A stretch of 17,622 nt of DNA, from contig CAXHKQ010000307.1 in assembly GCA_964017145.1 (NCBI GenBank), positions 1-17,622 on the forward strand, given 5' to 3'. A program made the translations under genes and the position numbers. A model generated the notes under the pieces. The model worked only from the letters and a program-made list of their open reading frames with translations. It was not told the origin of the DNA and searched no databases. The DNA is from Agrocybe praecox. Taxonomy: Eukaryota; Basidiomycota; Agaricomycetes; Agaricales; Agrocybaceae. This document shows, piece by piece, positions 1 through 8,899 of this stretch; within the stretch, counting starts at the first letter, position 1, and each line of letters starts with the position of its first letter.

Positions 1-540
1 CAGTAATGGAGTCATAGAGACTCTATTGTCAGAAATCAGAATCATAAAATTCAGCCTAATCGCATTCGAACGGCCCTAAACACTGCTCCGAAGAATCAAC
101 TTGTTTTTATATTGTTCGATTGTTCGTTTTAGCGGAATTCATTGCGCAAAGAGTTTTCGCATGCCCATAAACTAAAGCACGATACGTACATTTTTTGTTT
201 CGATATCTTCAGAGTACCAGCGATGTCGGACTACCGCGCTTTTTTGTCTTCCGAAAATATTTAGTTGATTCTTTCATGTTTTCGTCGATAACCGTCACAT
301 TTTAGCGTCTATTGCGCACATCGTCATCGGTGCCTATAGAATCGGTAGAGATATATATTTGTCAAAAGACACCTTTTATTTCGGCTAGGACAGAACGCGT
401 AGAACAATTACTCAAGACATGTTTTTGCTCCAGCGGCACTTTTTCCCATCAGAAATCAGTGCTTTATTTATTCACGAAATACTTTCTCCTCCGTATATCG
501 GGATATGTCGATCCGCGTGATACAATAAAGGCTATTACTT
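1..540 (-). pseudogene. Decayed mariner transposase relic (irritans-like), copy A
   Basis: On the minus strand, translated in several frames, short runs match mariner transposases of the irritans type. Positions 269-300 give TVIDENMK-like residues, the start of the second helix-turn-helix region. Positions 133-167 give a GMRKLFAQ-like run. Positions 63-95 give SEQCLGPFE-like residues. Stops and frame changes separate these runs, so no intact protein is possible. The left end runs off the window. The same landmarks occur in the same order in the relic at 7560-8400, which supports a shared origin. Assignment to the irritans group comes from remembered family patterns and is moderately certain. 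Confidence 0.55.
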
Positions 541-833
541 CAAAAATAATGACAGTTCGGGTATATGATTTTTTTTGGCTGACTCAAAGATAACTATGAT
601 CAATAATAAATTGTGTCTTTATCAAAAATGTTGTTTCAACGTGTTATGAGGAAATATAACATGACCCTGACACTTGTAATTCTGTTCCAACTGGAAACAT
701 ATGAAAACGTATTCGTTTCATTCATTCAAAAATATGTTAGATGAAGAACATGAAGTTCCGTTCCACCTATATGTCGACACAACCAGATTTCCTTGTTTAA
801 TTCAATACCCATCTCTGTCTCCATTTCCAACAG
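1..833. other. Intron upstream of the WD-repeat exons
   Basis: This stretch carries no supported exon. It ends in a good 3' splice site: a pyrimidine-rich tract at 811-830 and CAG at 831-833. The left 530 bases are a decayed mariner on the minus strand, listed separately. The remainder, about 540-810, is AT-rich and I see nothing else in it. The call as intron follows from the splice acceptor and the open reading phase of the next exon. Confidence 0.6.
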
Positions 834-1025
834 ACCTCGAAGCGCGTGCTCAGCAAAACGCTGGCCATGGGCGCGTTCTGCCTGCGACCCTACGGCGATG
901 CGGTGCTGCTGTGCGGCTGCTACGACGGCACCATCTATGCGATCGACCGGCGCACGGGTGCGGACATCTGTCCGATCGAGGGCGCTGGCAAAACGATGTC
1001 GCACTTCGTGCTGGCCAAGGATAAG
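834..1025 (+). CDS. WD-repeat gene, penultimate coding exon
   Basis: Exon of 64 codons beginning ACC TCG AAG after CAG at 831-833 and ending GAT AAG before GTACGT. It is phase 0 at both ends and carries the GCYDGTIYAID blade motif. Confidence 0.7.
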
Positions 1026-1484
1026 GTACGTGGGGAATGAGCTTGGAATAATTCACGTAGATGATTTTTTTCCAGGTTAATCTGCGGTAGAACTATTTGT
1101 TTTAAAATTAAAATTCTTCGAGTAAAACACATAATTCCACATGCTTTGAAAATGGTGTGTTTAGCACAATACGTGGCTAAATGATGTAAGGATTAATACG
1201 ATTGAATGTTGTCCTTCAAACTTTATAAATACAAAATTGGAATAATTAGCCATACATTTTGGCACAATTTTATTACATTAATTTGAAAAATATAAATCGA
1301 AAACGCTCTCGGTTAACTAGGAATTAACGAATGTCGAATTGTCTATACTGTTCCGCCGCAGATCATTGCGGCGACCAAAGCCGAACGCAGTCTGGTCATG
1401 TGCAGTTTGCCCGAAGCGGTACTGAACTACGCCGCGAAATCGTCATCGGCGCAGGCAGCAGAGACGACGAGACGGAGTCGATGA
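834..1484 (+). CDS. C-terminal two exons of a WD40/beta-propeller-like protein
   Basis: Two coding exons join in phase 0: 834-1025 (donor AAG/GTACGT) and 1362-1484 (acceptor GCCGCAG), ending at TGA 1482-1484. Together they encode about 104 residues. The segment starting CLRPYGDAVLLCGCYDGTIY has the hydrophobic-GCxDGxIxxxD pattern of a WD40 or PQQ-type propeller blade, followed by RRTGAD. The next strand pair, KDKIIAATK, resembles a closing blade. The tail is short, polar and basic, ending RRSR. GC-rich codon use contrasts with the AT-rich flanks, which supports a real gene. The 5' part lies left of the window. I do not recognise the protein; any WD-repeat protein is possible and the partner or substrate cannot be told. 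The gene converges on TMEM192. Confidence 0.7.
1362..1484 (+). CDS. WD-repeat gene, last coding exon
   Basis: Exon of 40 codons plus TGA, starting ATC ATT GCG after GCCGCAG. It continues the blade and ends in a Ser/Ala/Arg-rich tail. The intron before it, 1026-1361, is 336 bases of AT-rich sequence in which I see nothing else. Confidence 0.7.
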   Translation: MIAATKAERSLVMCSLPEAVLNYAAKSSSAQAAETTRRSR

Positions 1485-1959
1485 GGGCGGCTGCTCCGCA
1501 CGTGTTGTACAGTTGTTATATAGCCGCATTTGCCTTTTACAGAATTGCAATCACACTTGAAGACACACACTCACATACATACAAAACATGCACACATTCA
1601 CCCACATATAGTCTTACCTCCTAGCCGAATGAACTCTCTCTGTTTGACAAGAATAACACGCTACGGGCCAGATGCCGTACATTTGAACAGCAATAATCAT
1701 CACCAAATACTGAATTGACTTATATAGACTCGTCGTACACTTTGCGTGTGTATATCCCGAATCAAACTCCTAAACATTTATCGATGATTACCCCCAATCA
1801 AATAATTGTTTCACACCGCCACAATCACCACACCACCACTCGGTATGTTTATCACCACACACATGGGATGTTTGAGAATAAAAAACTATATATATTATCG
1901 ATACGGTGGATATTGACAGACTGAACGGACTTTTTCTTCGATTTTTGGCGCCCCCGTGT
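1485..1959. other. Convergent 3' intergenic region with ACAC-rich tract
   Basis: The space between two genes pointing at each other. It contains an imperfect CA-rich microsatellite at about 1561-1612. An AATAAA lies at 1877-1882 on the plus strand, 393 bases after the WD-gene stop. On the minus strand the best polyadenylation-like hexamer I see for TMEM192 is a weak AATATA (complement of 1891-1896); no canonical AATAAA is present. If both signals are used, the two 3'UTRs would nearly abut. Confidence 0.5.
1877..1882 (+). terminator. Canonical AATAAA poly(A) signal for the WD-repeat gene
   Basis: AATAAA reads directly at these bases, downstream of the TGA at 1482-1484 and before the end of the opposing gene. 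Use as the cleavage signal is inferred. Confidence 0.4.
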
Positions 1960-2192
1960 TCAGTTCTGCATGGCCCGATTGTGCATGGCCGTCACCACCT
2001 GCATCAGTTTCTGGTCCAAAATGCGATTGCGATCGCGCAGATAGTTGATCAGATCCGCTTGCTTTTCGATCAGCTCGATTTGGCGCTGGTTGACGTTGAA
2101 TTCCGATTGACCGACGGAGCCGATGTTCTGAACCTCGTGGCCGTGCATGGCGTCGGGCAGCGGCTGCGAGGTGTTGAAGCGGCGAACGCGAG
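1960..2192 (-). CDS. TMEM192: TMEM192 exon 4 (C-terminal coiled coil)
   Basis: Starts after TATTAG, completes an alanine codon, then encodes RVRRFNTS and the coiled coil, ending HNRAMQN and TGA at 1962-1960. The preceding intron, 2680-2193, is 488 bases of AT-rich sequence in which I see no further feature. Confidence 0.88.
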
Positions 2193-5065
2193 CTAATAAA
2201 GTAGGAGAAAGAATGCCATAACAATGATAATTAATTTTCGTTGAGTAAAATTGTAAGGAATACCCAGAAGGAATGATATGCCCAGAAGTAAACAACAAAT
2301 AAGGTCATCTAAATTAAAACTTCAATAACTTAAATAATGGTTTTTGTTTTCAGAGAGAGCATAAAATCAATACGAAAGAGTACATTCAATAAAGTTGGTC
2401 TATTTCATTGGCCTATACACAAACATTGTTCTGATGACAGTTCTGCATCAGCATCATGGCATCTTTCAGATTCAGATTATATGTTGATTGTCGTCTCACT
2501 GGTAAACCAAATAGTACATTGTGCTTATGCCATTGTTCTTTTATCAAAAATATTTCATTTTCTACAAACTTTAATCGTACTGATTCGAACTGCGATTATC
2601 TCGGATTTATTGCGAACATCATAATAATAATTCATAGGAACATGGTCGTTTCCTATGAAAGATCTTTCTGCACCACTCACCAATATACAGCCCGTGCACC
2701 AGCCACAGCACCACCGTCTCGGTGCTCGAGAACAGCGTCACATAGACGACCGGCGCCAGCCATCGCTCCACGCAGTGCTCCGCAAACCGGTCGCCATAGT
2801 ACTGCTGCATCAGCGTCTGGATGCCGGCGAACGTGACCGTCCACACGGTGACGACCAGCAGCGGCAGGCTGCGATGCACGGCGGTGGCCCGATGGAACTG
2901 CAGATAGCCGCTGAGGCGGAGCGCTTCGTGCTGGTGCTTGACGTAGTGGTCGAAGAGCTGCGGGCGGATGGGCAAAAGGATACGGTAGGTGTAACAATTG
3001 CTTCTTAACAAGACAATTATTGACGTTGTGAACCAGATATCTAGAGACTGGGCTGCATTAGTGAACTAAATATTTTTGTGGATAGTAAAGCAATCCATAT
3101 GTTTTTCTTCGACCATTCGACCATTGTCAGTGGCCTACGAAATGAACGGCAGGCCTTCTACTGAAAGTTATCATAAACGTTATAATTGCTTCTTAGCAAG
3201 CGCATAAATGCATGTTATATGACTTAACAGCATACAAATCAACCGTTTTTTATGCAATTTTGTGCGCTCGAATGTATTCTTCAAAGAAAGCAAAACAACA
3301 TTTTTCAACAAACATTAATTTTCGTGAATTTGATCGTTACAATACCCTTACTAAATGCTTGTTTTTGGAGTTCCACAAATCCAAAAATATTCTTCAAAAT
3401 CAACAAGATTTTTTTTCATTTCTTGCACCCATGTCTAACTTCCAGAGTTTTTGACCAAGGACGCTGAAATTTTGGTATATCGAAGGCCCAATATTGAACT
3501 TCGCTCCAGTCTCCAGTCCATAATTTGATTCTGAATTCTGATTATTTCTGGTGAAAAATCATGCAAAATCAATCGCATGTTTACATAGTTTTTCGTTATA
3601 TCGATTTATTCATTTACAAGGACTCTGCCTTGAAAACTTGAATATGTCTCATCGTCTAAGCCTAGGCTACATGTTGTAAAATTCTTGTTGATTTTGATGA
3701 ATATTTTGTGATGTGTGGAACTCCAATGACAAGCATGTAGTAATAAGGGTATTGAAATGAACAAATTTACGAAAATATTTTTTTGTTAAAAATGTGTGTG
3801 GCTTTCCTTGAAGAATACATTCGAGCGCACACAATGGCATCAAACATTGTTGAAACGTGTATGCTGTCATATAAGTCATATAACATGCATTTATGCGCTT
3901 GTTAAAGCAATTGTAACGTTTTTTATGATAACTTTCAGTAGAAGGCCGGCCGTTATTTTCGTAGGCCACTGACAATTGTCGGATTTCGCATGAAGACTAA
4001 CATATTATTGCTTTACTATCCACAACAGATTCACTAATGCAGCCCAGTCTCTAGATCTCTGGTTCACAACGTCAAAAATGTTCTTGTTAAGAAGCACTCG
4101 TCACCCACTGTAATCTAGTGGTGTCTGATGTCAAAACTAAACAGGTCAATGCGGACGCGTTGCTACGCGTGAGCCACATCTGTTTGGTCTGTGATTTCTG
4201 TGATCGGTTCTTCCGCACAGAACGAAATAAGTCGAACAAACGGAAACAAATTGAATAGTTTAAGCACAAGCTGCTGAAATGGTGCGGTCCGGACAAGATG
4301 GGTCTCTCAAATAGTGAATTCAAATAGCAAGAGCTCATTGCCGCAATACAAACAACTGAATAAGAACGTATTCCATTCATAGGATCGCTTCTTCAGAACA
4401 GTAGGGGGATTCGCTAAGAATATTTCGACATCGAAACAGCAAGACGTCATAATTTCGATCACAAATTTCCATACGAAATACACTAGACAAACTGACAGCT
4501 TTTCTGTTTCGATGCAGAGTCGATGTCGAAATATTCTTAGCGAATCCCCCTACAGAACTTAACGAGTCGGACAAACGGAAACGATTCAAATTTTTGAAGC
4601 TGTTGGAATTGTGCTGTCTTGTGAAGATTGGTCTCTCAGACTAACTGAATTTGAGGATCGATTCCTATTGAAAAATTTACATCGTTTCACTCTGCACTTA
4701 ATTCACTTTGCACTTACGAACGTGATCACCCAGAAGATGCCGCGCATGTACAGCATGATAAAGTACGCCTCGCATCGCTTCTCGTCCGGCCACGCGGCCG
4801 CCATGATGACGCCGGCCAGCGAAATCATCGCCGAGATAAGCAGGTGCACGCTACAATACACAGAGACAGTAAAATACGCATCGTTTAAACACAACAGCCG
4901 ATACGAAACGACAACGACAGATAACGCAGCGGCAAAATAACTTGCGTAATATGCATGCGATCCTCTCGGCTATCTGCACTCACGAACTCACCTAAACGCC
5001 GGCACCGTTCGCAGCGGCTTGAATTGAATGCCCGACTCGGCGCTCAGAATGGGCTCGTCGTCCAT
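1960..5065 (-). CDS. TMEM192: TMEM192 orthologue, lysosomal transmembrane protein (complete)
   Basis: Four exons on the minus strand: 5065-4992, 4850-4718, 2957-2681 and 2192-1960. They join to 238 codons plus TGA (human about 270). All junctions are GT-AG, with phases 2, 0 and 1. The N-terminus MDDEPILSAES resembles the acidic DDPLL-type lysosomal sorting region of the family. Hydrophobic segments lie at about residues 26-44, 53-71, 99-118 and 137-160. WVITFLFDHYVKHQH matches the conserved loop after helix two. Residues 193-232 form the C-terminal coiled coil, with IELIEKQADLINYLRDRN matching the family's EEIVEKQGDTIEYLKRHN. The ATG at 5065 is the first in its frame after an upstream TGA and has a CAACATGG context. 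Human TMEM192 is a lysosomal and late-endosomal membrane marker; the same location is inferred here. Intron two (4717-2958) is swollen by two inverted-repeat elements. Confidence 0.9.
2681..2957 (-). CDS. TMEM192: TMEM192 exon 3 (conserved loop, helices 3 and 4)
   Basis: Starts after CCCGCAG with CTC TTC GAC CAC and ends ATT G before GTGAGT. It encodes the HYVKHQHEALRLSGY loop and the last two membrane segments. Confidence 0.88.
3000..4095. mobile_element. Large foldback / inverted-repeat element in TMEM192 intron 2
   Basis: The left arm, about 3000-3413, and the right arm, about 3678-4095, are imperfect reverse complements over their whole length, separated by about 264 bases of unpaired sequence. 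The outer ends read GCTTCTTAAC and GTTAAGAAGC. Matching landmarks run inward in order: the GAGACTGGGCTGCATTAGTG block, CAGTGGCCTACGAAA, the GCGCATAAATGCATGTTATA block, GCGCTCGAATGTATTCTTC, and finally AAATCAACAAGATTTT. A shorter copy of the terminal motif (ATTGCTTCTTAGCAAG) recurs inside the left arm at 3184-3199. I see no protein-coding content and no clear target-site duplication. It is likely a foldback-type non-autonomous DNA element. Confidence 0.75.
4231..4655 (+). repeat. Diverged ~90-bp direct repeat flanking the short MITE
   Basis: The block at about 4231-4325 (GTCGAACAAACGGAAAC through GGGTCTCTCAAATAGTGAATT) returns at about 4566-4655 (GTCGGACAAACGGAAAC through TTGGTCTCTCAGACTAACTGAATTT). 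The copies differ at many positions. The MITE sits between them. It may be an old tandem duplication split by the insertion, or two copies of a dispersed repeat. Confidence 0.55.
4399..4555. mobile_element. Short MITE with 34-bp terminal inverted repeats
   Basis: Positions 4401-4434 and 4520-4553 are exact reverse complements, starting GTAGGGGGATTCGCTAAG. A second inner pair (ATCGAAACAG and CTGTTTCGAT) extends the stem. The whole element is about 155 bases and could fold into one hairpin. AGAAC occurs on both sides (4395-4399 and 4554-4558), a possible but unproven target-site duplication. It lies in TMEM192 intron 2. Confidence 0.8.
4718..4850 (-). CDS. TMEM192: TMEM192 exon 2 (helices 1 and 2)
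   Basis: Starts after TATTGTAG and ends TTC before GTAAGT. It encodes the first two membrane segments with the luminal WPDEKRCEAY loop between them. The intron separating it from exon 1 is 140 bases. Confidence 0.88.
4992..5065 (-). CDS. TMEM192: TMEM192 exon 1 (start codon)
   Basis: ATG at 5065-5063 with the cytosolic acidic N-terminus. The exon ends at AG before GTGAGT (4991-4986), phase 2. It joins exon 2 to make an AGC serine codon. Confidence 0.85.
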
Positions 5066-6279
5066 GTTGCTGATGAAGCCGGTGTCGTTGCTCGAAACTG
5101 GTTCTGATGCCGCTGCTGCTGCTGGCGGAGACGTACTGGAAGCCTCGGTGAAATACCGAGCCGGCTGTGCGCGCGGAGACGCGATAAACACAAAACACAC
5201 AATGGAATATATATGGAATCAGCAGAGACGACGCAATTGCGATGATGCGCACATTCGTCGAGGCTTTTGGAGCTTAGAGCGATCGTCGTCAAAGGCGAGA
5301 ATGTGTCATCGCGCAGTTCGCAATCGCACTTATTATAATTATTCGTACCGAGTTTGTTGTGAAGCCACTCTGCAAGCTGACCATAATCAGCTGCGGCTAA
5401 CCGGCTGGAGGGCAGCTGAAACGCAGATGCACACGACGAGAACGGCCGCCAAAGCCGCGGTCCGGAAACGAAAGATTAGGGCAGCGCAATACGAACAGCG
5501 TAGAGCGGCCACGACGATGAACGCTGGACGAAGCGCGAAAGAAATGCAATCGCAAAATCAACAAACCACAGATGTTTTTCGCTGCAGTGACGCGAGAGCG
5601 CGAAGAGATGCGCGCAAGCGAGTGAGAGCGATGCAACAGTTGCCAATTGCCAATGCCAATCTCAAGAAATGAGAAATGAGTAAACATTTGCGCATATCAC
5701 ATAGGAGACGATCGGGCTGAGCAATCGCGAAGTCTTTGTGAGAGTGCCCTGTAGGGAAACCACACCGTTATACCATTTTACTTTCACCCATCGGCATCAC
5801 TGCCTGCGTTCAAGTGACAGTGGTGCGCGCACGACATTTTGCTTTCGAATTTGAAAACGCGCATTGTTGTTCGCGGCCAACCGTTTCCATTCCTCGCCGC
5901 GCAAACAAAGTGCATTTGGATTTTCCGCGAGTGCGTGTTTTGTTTCAAGGAAATCAACGCCACGCGAATCGCGCGCTGAGTAGGCGACGCGAGATCCTGC
6001 CAACTCGCCGCGTTTTCCTGTCAAACGGGCCAGGAAAAGCACACAGCAATCAGCAAACGCAAACAGCAAACAGGCGCATTGAATTGCATCGTGCGAAAAT
6101 CTCCTAAGTTGGACGCAATCTCTCCTCGCCCTCTCAGGTATGTTAAATTCTCACATGCAGATTCACATGCATTTTGGTACAGTTATGTGGCGTTATCTCC
6201 CCTCCGAACGCGTGTTTTGATTGATCTGCATCCGCAATTTCGCAACTCCGCGCAGAATCGATCAACAAACCGCATCAGC
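5066..6279. promoter_or_regulatory. Probable divergent promoter region of TMEM192 and the 6280 gene
   Basis: About 1.2 kb lies between the TMEM192 start codon on the minus strand and the next start codon on the plus strand. It is richer in CpG than the introns. It must hold the 5'UTRs and transcription starts of both genes. A 5'UTR intron on the plus side is visible at 6138-6255. I could not assign a TATA box or an initiator with confidence. A 214-codon open frame across 5028-5672 on the plus strand is judged accidental. Confidence 0.45.
6138..6255 (+). other. 5'UTR intron of the acidic-protein gene
   Basis: A strong donor, CAG/GTATGT, at 6137/6138 pairs with an acceptor, CCGCGCAG, ending at 6255. 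The 118-base interval is AT-richer than its flanks. The spliced leader would end 24 bases before the ATG at 6280. Confidence 0.5.
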
Positions 6280-7208
6280 ATGAATCGCCTCATCGCCCTC
6301 AAGCACCATCCGGGCGGCAAGCACAACGACTCGCTGCTCTCCAATGCCTCCACCCGAGACGGCTACGAGACGGCCATGGACGACACGATGGGCGGCGGCG
6401 GCGGCGCCGACAACACCGGCGCCTCGCTGTACTTTTCGATGAACGAGTCGGCCATGTCCGTGGGGCTTGATAAGACTCTGGAGGCTGGCGATGCGGATGA
6501 GGATGTGGCGATGGACACGCAGGACGTCTATCGGTCGCAAATGGACCAGCTGCGCGTTCTGCAGCCCAACATGTCCAGCAACTGTTTGTCGCCGGCTGTG
6601 GTCGGAAAATCGGCCGCCGGCGCAGCCCCACGCAAGTCATTGACCTCGACGCCGCTGCGCCGCCAGCTGGCCACCGATATCGATGACGACGACGACAATG
6701 AGAATGACTGCACACATTCGCCGCCCATGGGCGTCTTCGACACGGTGCGCAAGGTCGCCATCGTTCCGGCTATTCTGGTGACCGCTGACATTTCCGATGC
6801 GGAGCCGATCGATCGCAGCAGCGCCAAGGATGGCAGTCATCTGGTGTCGCAGTCCGCGTCGCTGACGACTGACGACGACTCGCTGCAGAGCTCATTGGGA
6901 GTGTCTGTGCTGCCGGTGTCGGTCGCGGAGCCGATGGACTCGTCGGAGGCGGCCGATGAGTCGGCAGGCAATCGAGATGGCAGCGGAAGTGCTGCAGAGA
7001 AATCGACTGCGGATGGTGGGCAATTGACGGCAACGAGCGCGTGGAAGACGGAGGCCAACGATGGGAGCGATGGCAAAGTGGAGCAGAAACCAGAGACCGA
7101 TCGGGTTTCGCTGACCTCGGTGTTCAGGCAGCAGAATGCGGCCGGGGCGGCGTCGAACGGTGACGCGGGGACTGGTGCAGCTGGCGACGATTGGCGAGTC
7201 CGGATCGG
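6280..7208 (+). CDS. Acidic Ser/Thr-rich protein, first coding exon (unrecognised)
   Basis: An ATG at 6280 opens 309 codons plus two bases, up to a GTGAGT donor at 7209. I do not recognise the protein. It looks mostly disordered. A five-glycine stretch lies near residues 38-42. The SLTSTPLRRQL segment at 120-130 has a TP flanked by basic residues, as in CDK sites. An acidic DIDDDDDNEND run lies at 133-143, followed by HSPP. The rest is rich in Ser, Ala, Asp and Glu, with no membrane segment or signal peptide. GC-rich codons over a long frame support coding. The in-frame stop TGA (7210-7212) lies inside the donor GTGAGT, so the gene could instead be a single 310-residue exon. No poly(A) signal follows soon, which favours splicing onward. 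Later exons were not found. Confidence 0.7.
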
Positions 7209-7399
7209 GTGAGTTTGATGATACCAAAAAACTTACGTGGTGTGAATAATTCAGATGTTCTTCTTCAGTCTTTAGTCATCGATTTTGATATGAAATTCGA
7301 GTGTTCCTGAAAGTTCTTGCCTTTTTCTTGACAACTGACACACCTGACAAATTTCAGCGGGTTGAAGATCTTGCATAATTTAACACAAATTCGTTTGAG

Positions 7400-7461
7400 C
7401 ACTTCTAATCATGTTTCAACAATTATTCGAGAATTGTAATGATGCAGTTCAGTTGAATGGA
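7400..7461 (+). repeat. Dispersed repeat, copy 1 of 3
   Basis: This 62-base block (starting CACTTCTAATCATGTTTCAA) is repeated with few changes at 16173-16236. A 24-base core recurs in reverse orientation at 8777-8800. Weaker similarity extends to the left, with nearby ACTGACA/CTGACAAA and GATCTTGCA motifs in both long copies. Confidence 0.6.
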
Positions 7462-7559
7462 TAGAATAACAATGAGCAAAACGGAGAGGGCATATCGAGC
7501 ATTCTCCATACAAGCGTGTGTCCGAGGCTGGACGTCAGCCTTAAAATATGTATCTTTCC

Positions 7560-8400
7560 TGGGATATCTTATCCAACGGTTCTAAATCTCTTCCCAGCGA
7601 GAATATTCCAGTGGTCTGAAGTCATAGAAAAATCGGTAAGGACCAAATTCGGATGATACCGTAGATAGTGCCTCAATTCATAACCTGTCTTTGATTTTGC
7701 CCAACGTTTTCAACGACCTGTGAAAGTGCGTATTTTCTTGGTGTAACAGCACATTTTCAATCGCCTTGTGGAGCGTATCTTGGCCATTTTGGACTTCAGG
7801 CACTTCAAGATTAAATTTAGGGTCTATCGTTATTGTCTTTCCTTTTTCTCGTTGGCGATGAAGAATACTCCTTTTGAGTCTCAAAATATAGCGCCATCCG
7901 ACTGTTGCGTTTTTGTGAAATTTGAAGAGGCTTCATAGCTCCCTGTTCTCTCAAATGAAAGCCGATTGAACTCCAAAGTACAGTAAGTGTGTCATTTATC
8001 ATCCCTTTTCACATATTTTTATAAAAAATAGCTTTATCGTGTTTAATCAGTTCGAAACACTGCTTAGTTTCTATTTTGGGTTCGCGCGTCAGATATTTTA
8101 CATAGAGCTTTCGCATGCCCAAGATCATATTTAGGAAATTTGCAAGCATTTTTATTCATATCTCTATGGTATTACCAATCTCCATTTGTCTTCCGAAATC
8201 ATTTTGTGGATTAGATCGATGTTTTCGTCGGTAACTGCAATATTTGTGCGTCCGGTTCGCGGATAATTTTGGTGTCCAAATGGCTAGTACAGAATTTTTG
8301 AATAATTTTCTTTTTTTGCTGGGGCGGAACTCAAATAACACTTTATGTTCATGGCTCTAGGCGCAATTTGTCCCATTAGAAAGCACTGTTATTAAAGGAC
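7560..8400 (-). pseudogene. Decayed mariner transposase relic (irritans-like), copy B
   Basis: Minus-strand fragments in shifting frames follow the order of an irritans-type mariner transposase. At 8190-8237 VTDENIDLIHKMISED matches the second helix-turn-helix. At about 8104-8122 a GMRKL run follows. At about 7860-7915 a DSKGVFFI-like run matches the WDSHGIIFIDYL strand. At about 7678-7850 EKGKTIT and a KSLKTMAKI-like run follow. At about 7600-7650 HPNLVLTDFS stands where [13 protein letters not shown] is expected. The last catalytic Asp is kept in TDF, but the YSPD context is lost. Many stops and frameshifts make it nonfunctional. Confidence 0.65.
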
Positions 8401-8613
8401 ACGAAATACGTCGATACCATTTCTTCGCAATAACAAAAGTTGCTTCAGTCAAATCAAAATATAGAATGAACCAAACATCCTATCGATGCCAAATATGGTA
8501 TAAAGTCCTCCAATGGAACTATATTGATTATTCAAAAATAATTTTATCAAAATGTGAATTTTCGCGAAGGATGAGGATTTGAGAACATTTCAATACCTTT
8601 CATTTAGTTATAG

Positions 8614-8677
8614 GACATAACTCTTCTCTAGAGTGACTATGTGCTATAATCTAATCACTCTAGAGAAAAGTTATGTC
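8614..8677. repeat. Near-perfect hairpin (23-bp arms)
   Basis: Arms at 8614-8636 (GACATAACTCTTCTCTAGAG...) and 8655-8677 are reverse complements with one mismatch, around an 18-base loop. It could be the core of a small inverted-repeat element. No flanking duplication was found. Confidence 0.6.
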
Positions 8678-8776
8678 TTTGGAACAGAAGAAGTAACGCG
8701 GATATTTTGTTGGGGCAAGTTTCGCGGGGGGCTAGTTTTCCCTCGATCTAGATATATGGTGGGGCAAGGCAAGGGG

Positions 8777-8800
8777 CCGAATAGTTGTTGAAACATGACT
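8777..8800 (-). repeat. Dispersed repeat core, copy 2 (inverted)
   Basis: The reverse complement reads AGTCATGTTTCAACAACTAT plus TCGG, matching the core of the blocks at 7400-7461 and 16173-16236. A short tandem GACTATTGGCTAT x2 follows at about 8797-8822. Confidence 0.5.
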
Positions 8801-8899
8801 ATTGGCTATGACTATTGGCTATTTTCCAAATGGCTTTATTAATCAGAGTGACTTTGTCTTGATTCAATGATTTATTTAACATAGTAAACGATATCCGAT

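Noticed and set aside
5028..5672. A 214-codon open frame on the plus strand, opposite TMEM192 exon 1 and its 5' region.
   Set aside because: It is rich in Arg, Ala and Gln with no recognisable motif, overlaps a well-supported exon on the other strand, and is explained by the CpG-rich composition of the promoter region.
6262..7227. Several minus-strand frames of 60-140 codons opposite the acidic-protein exon.
   Set aside because: They are shadows of a GC-rich coding exon: Arg/Pro/Ala-rich, overlapping one another, with no motif.
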